DNA from: Symsagittifera roscoffensis
Taxonomy: Eukaryota; Xenacoelomorpha; Acoela; Convolutidae
Assembly: GCF_963678635.1 (NCBI RefSeq)
Contig: NC_087065.1
Coordinates: 43,651,430-43,715,429, forward strand
Direction: 5' to 3'
DNA: 64,000 bases
Shown here: in pieces, positions 9,988 through 19,672 of the stretch
How the letters are laid out: each line of letters opens with the position of its first letter
How positions within the stretch are numbered: position 1 is the first letter of the stretch
Notes under the pieces: generated by a model
Database searches by the model: none
What the model saw: the letters and a program-made list of their open reading frames with translations, nothing else
Told to the model about the DNA's origin: nothing
Made by a program: the position numbers and the translations under genes

Positions 9988-10439
9988 CGATCTTGGTAGT
10001 GAGTACGATGTTGGCTCTGAGATGGATAGAAGAGAATATAACGAAGTATCGGGAAGCGGGGACGCCAACGGCTGAGTCAATATACGCGATAGACTACAGT
10101 AGGAGACTCGAGTTGTTTGAGACTGCGTGCAAGGTATTCGCCATACCAACGGAAGTCAGACATGTCTGGAGCCGTTTGAGGTACTTACCATGGTTTCGGG
10201 CGACGCTGACGTCCTGGTTGTACATGACAACGAAAGATCACATGAGAAAACATCAAAAGGAGTATCGACAGTTCCAGGCCGAGATTGGGCCGGAAGCTTT
10301 CAAGAGACCCCTGTTAACCCATCGTAATGCAATCACGACAGGATGGAAGAGAGTGGTTAAAATGTCTAGAGACAATACCAAGGCGAGGGAATCGATACTA
10401 GAGGAGGACCTGGCGATACTAGAGTGTCCCAATGGTTGA
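9885..10439 (+). CDS. Displaced C-terminus of the giant protein (frame shifted)
   Basis: This 184-codon stretch is open from 9810 in the third frame and overlaps the end of the giant ORF, which is in the first frame. It begins without an ATG near the overlap. Its composition matches the giant ORF (charged, many CTAGAG-type hexamers), while the giant ORF's own last ~35 codons turn into arginine-rich, odd sequence after about 9885. The simplest reading is one protein of roughly 2,900 residues broken by an indel near 9,880-9,890. A programmed -1 shift was considered, but no canonical slippery heptamer is visible. No domain was recognised in this part. It ends at TGA 10437-10439. Confidence 0.55.
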   Translation: MAQTVWYPDHKNLCLVWDMEEIRSIGLPDHRQKVTILVVSTMLALRWIEENITKYREAGTPTAESIYAIDYSRRLELFETACKVFAIPTEVRHVWSRLRYLPWFRATLTSWLYMTTKDHMRKHQKEYRQFQAEIGPEAFKRPLLTHRNAITTGWKRVVKMSRDNTKARESILEEDLAILECPNG

Positions 10440-10979
10440 CGAGAACTTACAGTCTAGAGTAAAAACTTGTTCTTGTTATTAAAACTGACTAACATTAAAC
10501 TCATTTTAGTTACTTTATTGATTCTTGAGTTGCTCACCGACTTATTTACTTCCTGGTTCTTGAGCGTGCTACAATGTGAGTACTAATTTAAATTTCTAGA
10601 GTGTGTTTTATGATTGTTATGTTGAGGTAAGGCGAGTTTTAGGTTGATCCATCTGAAATGGATCAAAGTTCCACTGTCTAATAAAAAGTAACTTAACGGA
10701 TTGTTCCAACCCGGTTTTTAACGGCGTTCATGTATTTTGGGTATCTAGAGACCTAAGTATGGGGACCTTTCCAATTCTAGAGTGGGGGGATATTTTAGTA
10801 GTAGCCTTTAAGCTGTAACGGGTCGTAGTCTCATGTCACAAGCGAACCGAATTGGCTCCGACTGATTTGAGGTACAAAAACACAAGAGATAGTGTCCCTG
10901 ACTCTTGAGCCAATGGTTATAGGGCCTATTTTTCTTAAGCCTCATGTGTGACTGCAGTAGACGAATGTTACAATTCTTT
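10440..10979 (+). other. 3' non-coding tail of the retroelement
   Basis: No ORF. It contains an AATAAAA polyadenylation-type signal (about 10,680), a small GATCCATCTGAAATGGATC hairpin (10,646-10,664), and further copies of CTTGAG (near 10,524, 10,560 and 10,903) and CTAGAG (near 10,454, 10,597, 10,744 and 10,776). This is where a 3' LTR would be expected, and a G-run (AGTGGGGGGAT, about 10,780) could serve as a polypurine tract, but LTR ends cannot be fixed from one copy. Confidence 0.4.
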
Positions 10980-11745
10980 GTGAAACAGCAGTTGAAAGCC
11001 GGAATGTGATAAAGGATCTAGGAATACATGTGTCCAAACATTCAACATGGACAACCCATATTGACTCAAGAATGTCGATAGCGAATAAAACGTTCTATTG
11101 CATCCGCAGAAACTTAGAAATCAAAGTCAAAATGCGCATAAAACTTGGTCTGTACAACTCCTTGATACTTCCTGTTCTAACGTATGGTCTAATTTTTTTC
11201 AATATCTCAAGAAACGACTTAAGCAGATTAGAAAGGTTCCAAACCAAAGTCTTAATTGGATCACTGGAAACGATTCTGACTATAGAGAGCAGATGAGATT
11301 GTTAAGCATCATGCCTCTGGCGTTGTTTCTCCAGCTGAACGATTTACTGATGATGGCGAAATTCATGCATGAATAAAACGATCACATTAAGATCCCGGCA
11401 AAATTGAAAATCCAGGAAGAACGAAAGAAATTTTCAGCCTAAACAAGACCAGAACTGAAAAAGCTAGAGGAGAGTATACATTCAGGACGTGCCGTCTAAT
11501 AAACCGACTTAATCAGAAAATTGAATTTCGAGAAATGCGAGGCTAAAAGCGAAGATTGATACAGATGATGTGGAAGTTTTTCGACGATCAATTCTCAGAA
11601 CAAAACAAGTGCACATGGGTCCTCTTCTGTGACTGCAACATGTGCCGAAATAACTGGACAAAGTTTTGAGAACTTTGGGGATATCATCCCATCAGTATCC
11701 TACTGAAAATTCACAACAACAATAACATCTAAACCGCTTTGCTCA
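10980..11745 (+). pseudogene. LINE reverse transcriptase, C-terminal remnant
   Basis: About 10,985-11,260 reads VIKDLGIHVSKHSTWTTHI, matching the VKDLGV...F..HI segment near the end of CR1/Jockey-group LINE reverse transcriptases, followed by YNSLILPVLTYG. The frame then shifts near 11,260 and continues as GNDSDYREQMRLLSIMPL...LNDLLMMAKF, again the typical order. Further shifts and stops separate a last piece (about 11,540-11,640) with CTWVLFCDCNMC, the conserved CTW-x-x-x-CxCxxC tail of such elements. At least two frameshifts and several stops make it non-functional. The 5' part is missing, as expected for 5'-truncated LINE copies. Confidence 0.8.
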
Positions 11746-12366
11746 GACGCTAGCCAGTCGGTTTAGAACCTAACTTTATTTTCCATCTGTATTTACTTCC
11801 AGGCGAATGTTACTAAGTTGGAGTTATTTGCTCTTCAAATTTTGCTGCATAATCTAAATGGAGACAAACTCCTTAATATTCTAGTGAACAGTCGGTTTTT
11901 CTAATGCTTTATTTATTTCTTTTAATCGCCAAATTTTTTGGCCTCAAAACTTACCGAAATTTTAACGATGAACTGAAATTTGAGATTGATAAAAACGCCA
12001 TGGAAGATATGATTTATTTCAAGAAAATTGTCGAAAGTCTATCGACGTCAACCAAGGAAAGAGAAAAAGGTTAAAATTTTAAAGCTTTTTATCTGAAAGT
12101 TTTTTTCTGGTAAGTTGAGGCTTTGGCTGCAAGACTTTGATTTCTTTAGACATCGATAATACAATGTCACGATAAATAACTTTTCTTCTTAGTTTTTGAA
12201 GATAATCGAGGTCGAATTTTGTGCGCTATTGGAGCAGGAACTGTTTGTGTTCTTTTTTTCGATTAGATTCTTCAAATTAACTATATGTGATCAATTTTCG
12301 AACGGTTTTTGCGCTGGTTTTAAGCTGAAAATTGAGACGATATATTAGCTACCATGGGCTGATTTG
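11746..12366. other. AT-rich DNA without recognised features
   Basis: Low-complexity AT-rich sequence with scattered stops in all frames. No ORF, tRNA-like sequence or repeat was recognised. Confidence 0.5.
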
Positions 12367-12727
12367 AGGGGCAGTACAACAGTGCCGAAGTACAACAGTG
12401 CCGGAAAAAAATTGATTTCAAGTGCCGAAAATGAAAACTTTGTTCAAACAGTGCCAAAATTATGAACAAATTTCAATTTCATATTAAGTGCGACAATCAA
12501 AAATTAAACGGCGAACGTTTACAATCTTAAGATTTTGGGAGAGCAAATTTGCAATTTAGACGTTTTGGCGCCCAATTAATTGTATAATTTGCAGTTGCAG
12601 ACATTTTGGCGCCAAAATTGGAGTGATTTTCTTCGATAATTAGCGTCAACAATTTCTCTTTAAATTATTCTTAAAATTTCCCGCCTTTTTCCGCACTGTT
12701 ATACTTCGGCACTGTTGAACGCCCCCT
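12367..12727. mobile_element. MITE with ~37-bp terminal inverted repeats
   Basis: The left end (12,367-12,404) starts AGGGGCAGTACAACAGTGCC and the right end (about 12,691-12,727) is its imperfect inverse, AGGGGGCGTTCAACAGTGCC when read from the other strand. Each end contains the core ACAGTGC twice. The ~361-bp interior is AT-rich, non-coding, and has inner inverted GCGCCAAAA motifs near 12,570 and 12,610. Size and structure fit a non-autonomous DNA transposon. No target-site duplication is clear, so the superfamily is unknown. Confidence 0.7.
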
Positions 12728-13790
12728 AGCGTGAATTTATGGGGGTTCCCAAATTTGGGTAAGTTAACGCGTTCAAACAAATATATTTTTTTCTTTTCGC
12801 ATTGAAATAATATGACTGATGGTATCATTGGAAAATGAAACTGTTATTGGATCTAATTTTTAAGTTGACCGGATGCAGCATATAGCATGTGTCGTTGCTC
12901 GTGGCCCTTAAAATAATTTCAATATTGTGGTTTTTACATTAAGGAGAGCAAGTGTCTTGTAATCGGGACAAAGGTGATTTAACTCGCGTTTTTTGAACCT
13001 CTACAATTTCCGTAGTCTTTACAGCTTGATGTAAAGGTACCGCGGTTGGTTTGCTTCCATATATCTGGGTTTTGAGTCTGTTTTTTTAGGATGTATGTGT
13101 ATCTGTTTTTTTTGGATGTATGAAATTGACTTTTTTTTTAGGGAAAAATTGAAGTCGGGCTTTCGTCTGTTTGCTATGTTTTGTCAGGTTAGTTGCCTCA
13201 TCAACGGTTTTCTCTTGCAATTTTCTTTTTTGAATGCTCTATTCGGCCTAAATGATTTCGCCTTACGGTTTATAGCTTGTTCGATTTGTTTTCTGTCCAA
13301 TTTTTTTTCTGTCGTTCGAAGTCGATTTTGCCTTCGGTCGTTTGAAGGACAAAACCTGTTTGCTCATTTTTTAAAGTAGATTATTTTTTATGGAGTTTTT
13401 GTTTTCGGCCTAATGGGCGTCTACTCACCTATTCTCGGCTTATTGGCCGTCCTCTCATTAAGTACTATAAGCTTGATTAACGGGTTGGATAATTTTTTTA
13501 TTATGCGCATATAAATGTGTACTCCTGTGTATAGTTAAATAGTTTCCGTTTTTAACAAAAATTTTGACTAGTCTGTACCCTTGCGATAAACAAGGGCATT
13601 GCAATCGGGTACTAGACTTTTTTCCTGCTAATAACTTGGTTAACAGAATGGTCAAAATTAGAATTAGTAGATTTAGAGTTTCATTACGATCCATATATCT
13701 GCAAATTCATTAAATACTAGAAACTCAGAGAGCAATCAAAACTTAGCAGTCGACCTATATTTAAACGATAGATATAATCACGATCCCGGC
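12728..13790. other. AT-rich intergenic DNA
   Basis: No gene recognised. Near 13,585-13,640 lies a short dispersed sequence (TTGCGATAAACAAGGGCATT, then GGGTACTAGACTTTTTTCC) with similar copies near 32,675, 43,830 and 48,970. That suggests another old repeat family. Confidence 0.4.
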
Positions 13791-14056
13791 ATCGAAAAAA
13801 ATGGAAACTATTAAACTGATAACGAATCCAAACTAACGAATTTCGTTGACCAGGCGGATTGTTATTTTGACTACTATCAAGATAGTCAGGGAGGCATCTC
13901 TGGATCTGAAGACCAGAAACCAAATCAGGTCTCTGACCATAAACCACCTGAGACTGTCGACGTTTGACCAGGATGGACAAAAACCAGTCCATTGTTTTGC
14001 AAATTGTGCAGCAGTGAAACTCATCTCACAAAAGATTACAAAATATATACACCTCG
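13791..14056 (+). pseudogene. Possible degraded retroelement Gag with zinc knuckle
   Basis: A frame beginning near 13,820 reads through an acidic stretch (QDSQGGISGSEDQKPNQ), meets a stop near 13,966, then continues in the same frame as FCKLCSSETHLTKDYKIYTP (about 13,995-14,054). The spacing C-x2-C-x4-H-x4-Y is that of a retroviral-type CCHC knuckle whose last Cys has become Tyr (TAC for TGC). This is a motif-level match only. The rest of a gag gene was not recognised. Confidence 0.3.
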
Positions 14057-14672
14057 GCTGAGAATATCACAAAAGCATGATTCCCCTTTCTGCATTTTCT
14101 ACCAATGCTATTTTTATTTTAATATATAATAATGCTATTAGTATGAATACATTTGTACCGAGACAAAAGTATCAAGACAGCTATGTTCTTCGAATTCTTC
14201 TCCTTTTTGGATTCTCCAACTCAAAAGTAAGCACTTGTGAAAGAATCACCTCATCAGTTTTCAAACAGAATGAATTATGCACTGTCACAAATTGAGACTC
14301 TACAAAAAAACTGGGGTGCAATGACTATCATTCCGATCCTACTAACGGCTTAGGATACGAGTTTAACTTCGGCAGCTGGTTTTTCAATGTTAATTATCAA
14401 TACCCTAGCTATTGAAGAAATTATAATTCACGATATCAAAAAACGATTGCAAAATTAAGTGGGACCTCACATCAATTGATGCGCTACTGTTAAATACCAA
14501 ACTAATCAAAGTTAAACCTTTACTGCACTGGTTTCCACGCTAGGCAAACTACTACTGTACACAGGAACAACTTAGCCTACTACAGGATTGTTAACGCCTT
14601 TACTAGCCAATTAGACACCGTTGGTGTAAATTTAACGTCACTCAATTAAACTATTTTTAATAAATTGTTATA

Positions 14673-15300
14673 ATGGTATTTAGACCATACCCTCGCCAAT
14701 TTGGAAGAACTACAGGGATTTCAAATTTTTTCGAGTTCAGCAAACTTGAGGACGCCTTTTTTCGGTCCGTGGTGTTACCCTTTACCAAATCAATTACCCT
14801 TTATAACTGCGCACAATACATCGAAGGCGTTTTTGATGACTACATCATCCGTGGCGACTTAACCATCAGTCTATTCGTTGGATTCCTGAACAGTTACATG
14901 CCCCAAACAGTCTTCTTACACTCCAATGATATTGACTACGATAAGTTTCTTGAAGATCTGGAAGACCCCAATGTCACTTAGCTCGCCGAATTCCAGATCA
15001 GGAGTAACTGAGCCAATGGACATAGAGGACGAAGTGTTCCCGTTTGAAGATGACAACGACTCATCATTAACATCTGCACCCACCCGGTTCCCCCTAACCT
15101 CTATGTCCACATCGACTTTGACATCAATTTAGCCAACTGCTCCGAGTGTTCATTCCTTCTTAACGGCTCAATCCACGACGAGTCTTTTTCCCAACATTTG
15201 GCCCGATTTCTAGCCGATTTGATCACTTCATTCTGCACGAAACCGACGAATACTTCGATGGCGACTTCGAGGTGCAAGACAGCTAAGAAGTTGTTTTAAA
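14673..15300 (+). pseudogene. Unidentified gene-like remnant with two frame changes
   Basis: A 102-codon ORF from ATG 14,673 (MVFRPYPRQFGR) ends at 14,981. Plausible coding sequence continues in the next frame (14,926-15,132, with acidic EPMDIEDEVFPFEDD) and then in the third (about 15,095-15,290, with IDFDINLANCSECSFLLNG). An AATAAAAA signal follows at about 15,347. Base use is less AT-biased than the flanks. It could be one protein of ~200 residues broken by two frameshifts. No family was recognised, and a chance series of ORFs is possible. Confidence 0.3.
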
Positions 15301-15627
15301 CCTCCTTGGCCAATTCTCTCATTCATTTATTCAACCAACCACCAATCAATAAAAAAAACTTTTAGCCCACTCTTTATGTAAAACTAAGACGCTAACACCC
15401 TTCCTTACTACACTTCCTGCTCATTCTGCTTCACAAACAGCAGTTCAAAAAAATTGTCTTCTGCCTGCGCAAAATGCTGCCTAAAACCAGTGCTGAGAAT
15501 TTTCGAGATGGGTAGTCCCTATGGCTAGAATCTATAGCCCTTTTATCCTCATTATTTAATTTCGATAAACTTCACTGACGCCCCTTCGCTTCATAAAATG
15601 AAATTTTAACGAAGTGTCCAGAGTGTC

Positions 15628-15975
15628 TTGTTCCAGACACTCTGTTCCAGAGTGCCCCGCGGCACATGTGATTTGCAAGAGGAGATAGGGAAGTTCCATG
15701 TCAAGTTCTTCGAAAAATCGCGCTTGCTGGAATTGGAGTGGAAAGAAGTGGATTCTGTCGACGGCCAGGGATTAAAGGATTGGACTTCCTTGCGAGTAAA
15801 GTTACTAAGTGAGAGGCGGGGTGAGCTTGTTCGGGAAAACGGATAGCGCGTTACGCCTTTATCAGTTGAGTTGGAGGAGTTGCTAACTTTTCGTCCCGGA
15901 TTTTTGAAAGAGTTACAGTTTGTCGAGTGCAAACAAGGCTTTACGTTTTTATTAACGCATTGCCCAAACACTTGA
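15628..15975 (+). pseudogene. Unidentified interrupted ORF
   Basis: A 72-codon ORF is followed, after a single TAG at 15,844-15,846, by 42 more open codons in the same frame (VELEELLTFRPGFLKEL). Amino-acid usage is charged and protein-like (KLLSERRGELVRENG). A small palindrome (AGAGTGTCTTGTTCCAGACACTCT) crosses its beginning near 15,620. It is probably a decayed element protein; no family was recognised. Confidence 0.3.
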
Positions 15976-16677
15976 AATTTCACCGCACAGTGAAATGAAC
16001 GGAACATCACATGGTTGGAAGTTTAATATTCGAGAATATTTGAAGTGCGAGCTCCCCGGCAGCAACTCTTTTTGATGGAATACTGCAAGGGGGGCTTGGT
16101 GGAGGCAGGCTCATGTCGAAGTGGGTGGGGACGGTAGTGTTTCCCAGGCGCCGTTAGGAGGAAAGTTTTTGTGATGCGTCAGCGTGGAAATGCTACGAAG
16201 CGTTTGTCAAAGTTGCTTACTTGTCCTCGATTTTTCATTGATCCGGTGAGGCAAGGTCCTGAACGTCTCGCAGATAGCATGTTTTTCCTCATCCCTTCAG
16301 CGACTAACTTTTTCTGCTAGCCTGCGCTTTGCGGTCACGCTCTGAAAATTTTTGAGGAGAATGATTACAAAAATATGTTTGCAAAGTTATGGGCTGAAAA
16401 ACATGAGCAAAAAAAAAATTCTCTGATGCTGTGGATCACTTGGAGTCCAAGGCTGTGCGCGAATCTTCTGTATGTTTCAAATCGTGGATAAGTGGAAGAG
16501 GCAGGTCAGCCTCTAAGTTTCACTCTTTCATTAGCCGGGCGCAGCTCGGTACTTTTTTGGTTTTGCTTACGAAGTGAGTGTCTGAGATTGTAAGAGTGAC
16601 AGAATTGGCAAATCTGGCAGAACTGGATTTCTGGAGCACCAGTTTTTTCTGTGGCTCATTTTATGACGCAAAGGGGC
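15976..16677. other. Non-coding stretch, moderately GC-rich
   Basis: Base composition is more balanced than the flanks (15.6-16.6 kb), so this may belong to the same inserted sequence as the interrupted ORF before it. No ORF or repeat was recognised. Confidence 0.35.
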
Positions 16678-17613
16678 GTGAACAGTAAAAAAAAGAGAGA
16701 AAAACTCCGTTAAAACCGTCATTTTGATGTGTGTTTTTATAAATTTATATTGCATTCTACAATTGTAACACTAACATTTGTTACTTAGTCCCACAAAATA
16801 GTGTCAGCTAAAAGTAAGCAGGCCAGGCAAAAGCATTAATTGCTTTCAATTAAAGGATTGATCAAGATATCCCTCATGGCCTAGCGGCTCGGATTAACAG
16901 CCCATCGGAACCATCAACCGAAAACCTCAAGTATTCAATTAAAGGATAGATCAAGATATCCCTCATGGCCAACCGGCTCGGATTAACAGCCCATCGGAAC
17001 CATCAACCGAAAACCTCAAGTATTCAATTAAAGGATAGATCAAGATATCCCTCATGGCCAACCGGCTCGGATTAACAGCCCATCGGAACCATCAACCGAA
17101 AATCTCAAGTATTTATAATACGCGTTTGTACCTTTGTTTCTCATCACCAACCCCACACTCCTTTTTTAATCCATATAAACTCTTTGATTTCGGTATAGTA
17201 ATTACAACAAACGCCCATAATTTTTGATATTCAACTGGCAATTAACCAAATCTAACGCAAGACCCCTCCATTATCAGAACCACCGAAAACACGCCGGTTG
17301 GTGGAACCGGGAAAACTATTATTGCGGCACTCAGCAGAGAAGTCAGTTTGGATCACCTCCCGCTGTCAGTGACTCCGGTTATAGTCTCTATAGTCTACGA
17401 GAGTGAACAGTAAAAAAAGAGAGAAAAACTCCGTTAAAACCGTCATTTTGATGTGTGTTTTTATAAATTTATATTGCATTCTACAATTGTAACACTAACA
17501 TTTGTTACTTAGTCCCACAAAATAGTGTCAGCTAAAAGTAAGCAAGCCAGGCAAAAGCATAAATTGCTTTCAATTAAAGGATAGATCAAGATATCCCTCA
17601 TGGCCGAGCGGCT
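16678..17613. repeat. ~211-bp direct repeat pair flanking an internal array
   Basis: The sequence from GTGAACAGTAAAA (16,678) to CTCATGGCC (about 16,881) recurs almost unchanged at 17,403 to about 17,605, an offset of about 725 bp with roughly one indel and few substitutions. The left copy runs into an 89-bp tandem array, while the right copy runs into a complete tRNA-like sequence. This looks like a local duplication whose left copy then expanded, rather than LTRs: no TG...CA ends or coding interior are present. Confidence 0.75.
16847..17113. repeat. Three tandem 89-bp units carrying a tRNA A-box-like core
   Basis: Units begin CAATTAAAGGAT at 16,847, 16,936 and 17,025 (period 89) and end CTCAAGTAT. 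They are nearly identical; the first has TGGCCTAGCGG where the others have TGGCCAACCGG. TGGCCTAGCGG resembles a tRNA gene A box, but no B box is present inside the unit. A fourth, diverged beginning lies at about 17,571. Confidence 0.85.
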
Positions 17614-17660
17614 TAGACTTTCGCCCCACACAACAAACACCAAGATTCGATTCCCACATG
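17594..17660 (+). repeat. tRNA-like sequence (A and B boxes), probably a SINE head
   Basis: TGGCCGAGCGG (about 17,601-17,611) matches a pol III A box and GATTCGATTCC (about 17,644-17,654) a B box at tRNA-like spacing. The sequences where acceptor-stem halves should lie do not pair, so this is a tRNA-derived repeat or pseudogene, not a working tRNA gene. Confidence 0.6.
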
Positions 17661-17752
17661 AAACTTTCTTCTTCCATACACCAGAAACACTCTTGAAAAC
17701 CAGGCACAAAACAAAAAACAAGATTTTTTGGAAAAAGTCCGAGCTCCTCGCC

Positions 17753-17822
17753 CCCATAGCCTAGCGGACAATGTACGCGCTCAACAAGACATAGACCCCG
17801 GTTCGAATCCGAAGCATGACGG
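17753..17822 (+). repeat. tRNA-like sequence, second copy nearby
   Basis: TAGCCTAGCGG (about 17,757-17,767) and a perfect B box GGTTCGAATCC (17,800-17,810) lie at tRNA spacing, but the ends do not form a convincing acceptor stem. It is probably the head of a tRNA-derived SINE. Confidence 0.6.
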
Positions 17823-18829
17823 CTTCAGTTTTCTCAAAATTCGCGGAGTATCAGCAACCTAAGGTTTCTTTGTTTAAAATACTTTTAAAAAGTTTTTGAT
17901 AAATAAAACCCCTGCAAAAGCCCTGATTGATTGAAAAACATCATCACCGTATTGCGGAGCTAACAAATATATATTCTTTAGCGCAGAATATTAATTTACC
18001 TTGCAGAAAATAAAACGGAGAAAACAAGACCGTGATAATTAATAATTTCTTCCTAACAACAAGTTAAAATATTAAAAATAGCTGCAAGATAATAACAATA
18101 TCATAGGACCTGTTTTTTTTTTCAAACGGTAAGTATTCCTTTTTTAAAAATGTTGGCTTTTGATTTGCCTGCATACGTTTTTCTCGGATTAGTTTTCACA
18201 TCATAGAGTTGTTTTTATTTGGCTGTACGCTAGTTATTTTGTAGTTGCTTTCAGTGTTATGATTTTTTCTGCTATTTGTAATTTAACTAACTTTGACTTG
18301 TGTGTCTTTTTTTATGTTTTTTTTTCCGCTTAAAAACTTCTGCCTAAACAGTTTCTTCTTTTTATTGGCTTAGTGACCTATTTGTGAGTAGTTTCAAGGA
18401 GAGCACATTTGATGTTCCTCTATGGATCGCACTTAATGCTAAAGGTTTTAAAAGAATTTTTAGGGTTATGACAACAATTTTTTTCAGCTTTTTTGTTTTC
18501 TTTTCTTTTTTGTTCCTCTTGATAGGTTTCCGCCTTAACAAAATCGGCTCAAGTGCCTCATGTTGCGTCTTTCGTCAAGCGAAAATGTTAGTGTGTTTTG
18601 AGGGCAAGGGGACCTAATATCTTTTTTTACATAATTTTTTTCCGGGCTTTTTTCCAAGTTTTTTTTCGGTTTAATACGTTTCGGCCTAAATTTTATCGCA
18701 TTATTGTTGCATTTGAAAACAAAGAAATTGATGCGTGTTTGTGTTTTGAGGGTGAGTGTGACTTAATAGTTAATCTTGATAGATCTTGTTTTTTCGATTT
18801 TTTTTAGTTTAAGGGTTTTTTTTTGTTTT
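17823..18829. other. T-rich intergenic DNA
   Basis: Long T-runs and no supported gene. Small ORFs here are phenylalanine-rich, the usual product of reading T-runs, and are not considered genes. Confidence 0.5.
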
Positions 18830-18868
18830 GTATCGCAAGTGGTGCGAAGCTCAGCTTCGCCGCTGTGT
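18830..18868. repeat. Terminal hairpin of a dispersed repeat family
   Basis: GTATCGCAAGTGGTGCGAAG followed by CTCAGCTTCGCCGCTGTG: the GCGAAGC/GCTTCGC arms form a short hairpin. Near-copies mark repeat ends throughout the window (20,628; 22,061; 23,782; 45,061; 58,501; 63,835). Confidence 0.75.
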
Positions 18869-19589
18869 TTAAAATTCCACATATATATGCTTTAAGGAAA
18901 AAATAGGACAGCCTCATCTACAGGCATACTAAAACAGTAACTGTATCATTATCTGCTCTATTTTTTAGTTCTACATTTTGCTCGCTTGCTAGTTCCTCAT
19001 GTTTTCAACGTGAAAACGTGCGTAGGTGATTTTTTTACAATGTCTTATTTTAGATACTTATTTTTGATTGGTTAGAAATTGAACTCTGACGTCAGATTTG
19101 TTTGCTTTGCGGATTTACTTCACATGAAGCTACTATTCAGTCGGTGGTATATGCGAATCTGCACAGTTTTTATTCACCATATTACACTGTTTCTACAAGG
19201 GTAAACCGTTGTTGGTATATAATAGACGGATTTGTATTTTAGTACGCATTCTGCATATACTCCGTGGTTGGAAATAGCTAGTATTTTACGGCATTGCCAT
19301 CACATTGTATTAAATGGCATTGTAGACAAACTGAATGTATGGGCTTAGCAAACAAATATAAAATAATAAACTGAATTTCTGTATTCCCTTAGAACGTCTG
19401 TTGAAATAAAATTTGTTCACATTTATTACTTATTAGATTTTTAGATAATGAACTTGGAATCCGGCCAGGTGAGTAAATTTGATTCTTACGTATTCACTGA
19501 ATTAAACGAAGTGTTATCCTGTTTTCAGATTTGAATAAAGTATAATGCAGCTTATGGAAGAATTATTTTTTCATTTTGGTTTAAATGTC

Positions 19590-19672
19590 ATCATGGATAG
19601 GCCGGATCCTTATAATATGTGTTTAAAGCCTGTCGCTCCAGCGGCCGTTGGTTCGAATCCCAGCGGAGTTTT
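19590..19672 (+). repeat. tRNA-like B-box sequence
   Basis: GGTTCGAATCC at 19,650-19,660 is a perfect B box following CGCTCCAGCGGCCGTT. The A-box region (near 19,600) is weak. It is probably a decayed tRNA-derived SINE. Another weak case is near 19,800-19,860 (GGTTAGAATACC). Confidence 0.4.

Larger units (their letters stand above)
1..10975 (+). mobile_element. 3' half of a large LTR-retroelement-like unit
   Basis: Two long + strand ORFs with short spacers form a block whose base composition is clearly richer in G and C than the AT-rich DNA from about 11 kb onward. The first ORF (open at the left edge) ends like a Ty3/gypsy Pol C-terminus followed by a macro domain. The second is a giant ORF in the position where env-type genes lie. 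An AATAAA signal lies in the tail. The protease, reverse transcriptase, integrase and 5' LTR would lie left of the window and were not seen. No 3' LTR could be delimited because its partner is missing. The right limit is set by LINE sequence starting near 10,980. The LTR class is inferred. The ORFs, composition shift and lack of host-type introns inside the ORFs are seen directly. Confidence 0.6.

Noticed and set aside
13846-14295. Two small + strand ORFs (71 and 72 codons)
   Set aside because: One overlaps the better-supported zinc-knuckle frame and neither has protein-like composition.
16847-17113. CRISPR-like array
   Set aside because: Units are contiguous 89-bp tandem copies without unique spacers, in an animal-type genome.
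16678-17613. Short LTR retrotransposon (direct repeats 725 bp apart)
   Set aside because: The repeats lack TG...CA ends, primer-binding or polypurine sites, and the interior is itself repeats. Local duplication fits better.
18830-18868. Helitron 3' end
   Set aside because: A hairpin is present but no CTRR end follows it in any copy, and no TC-type 5' end was found.
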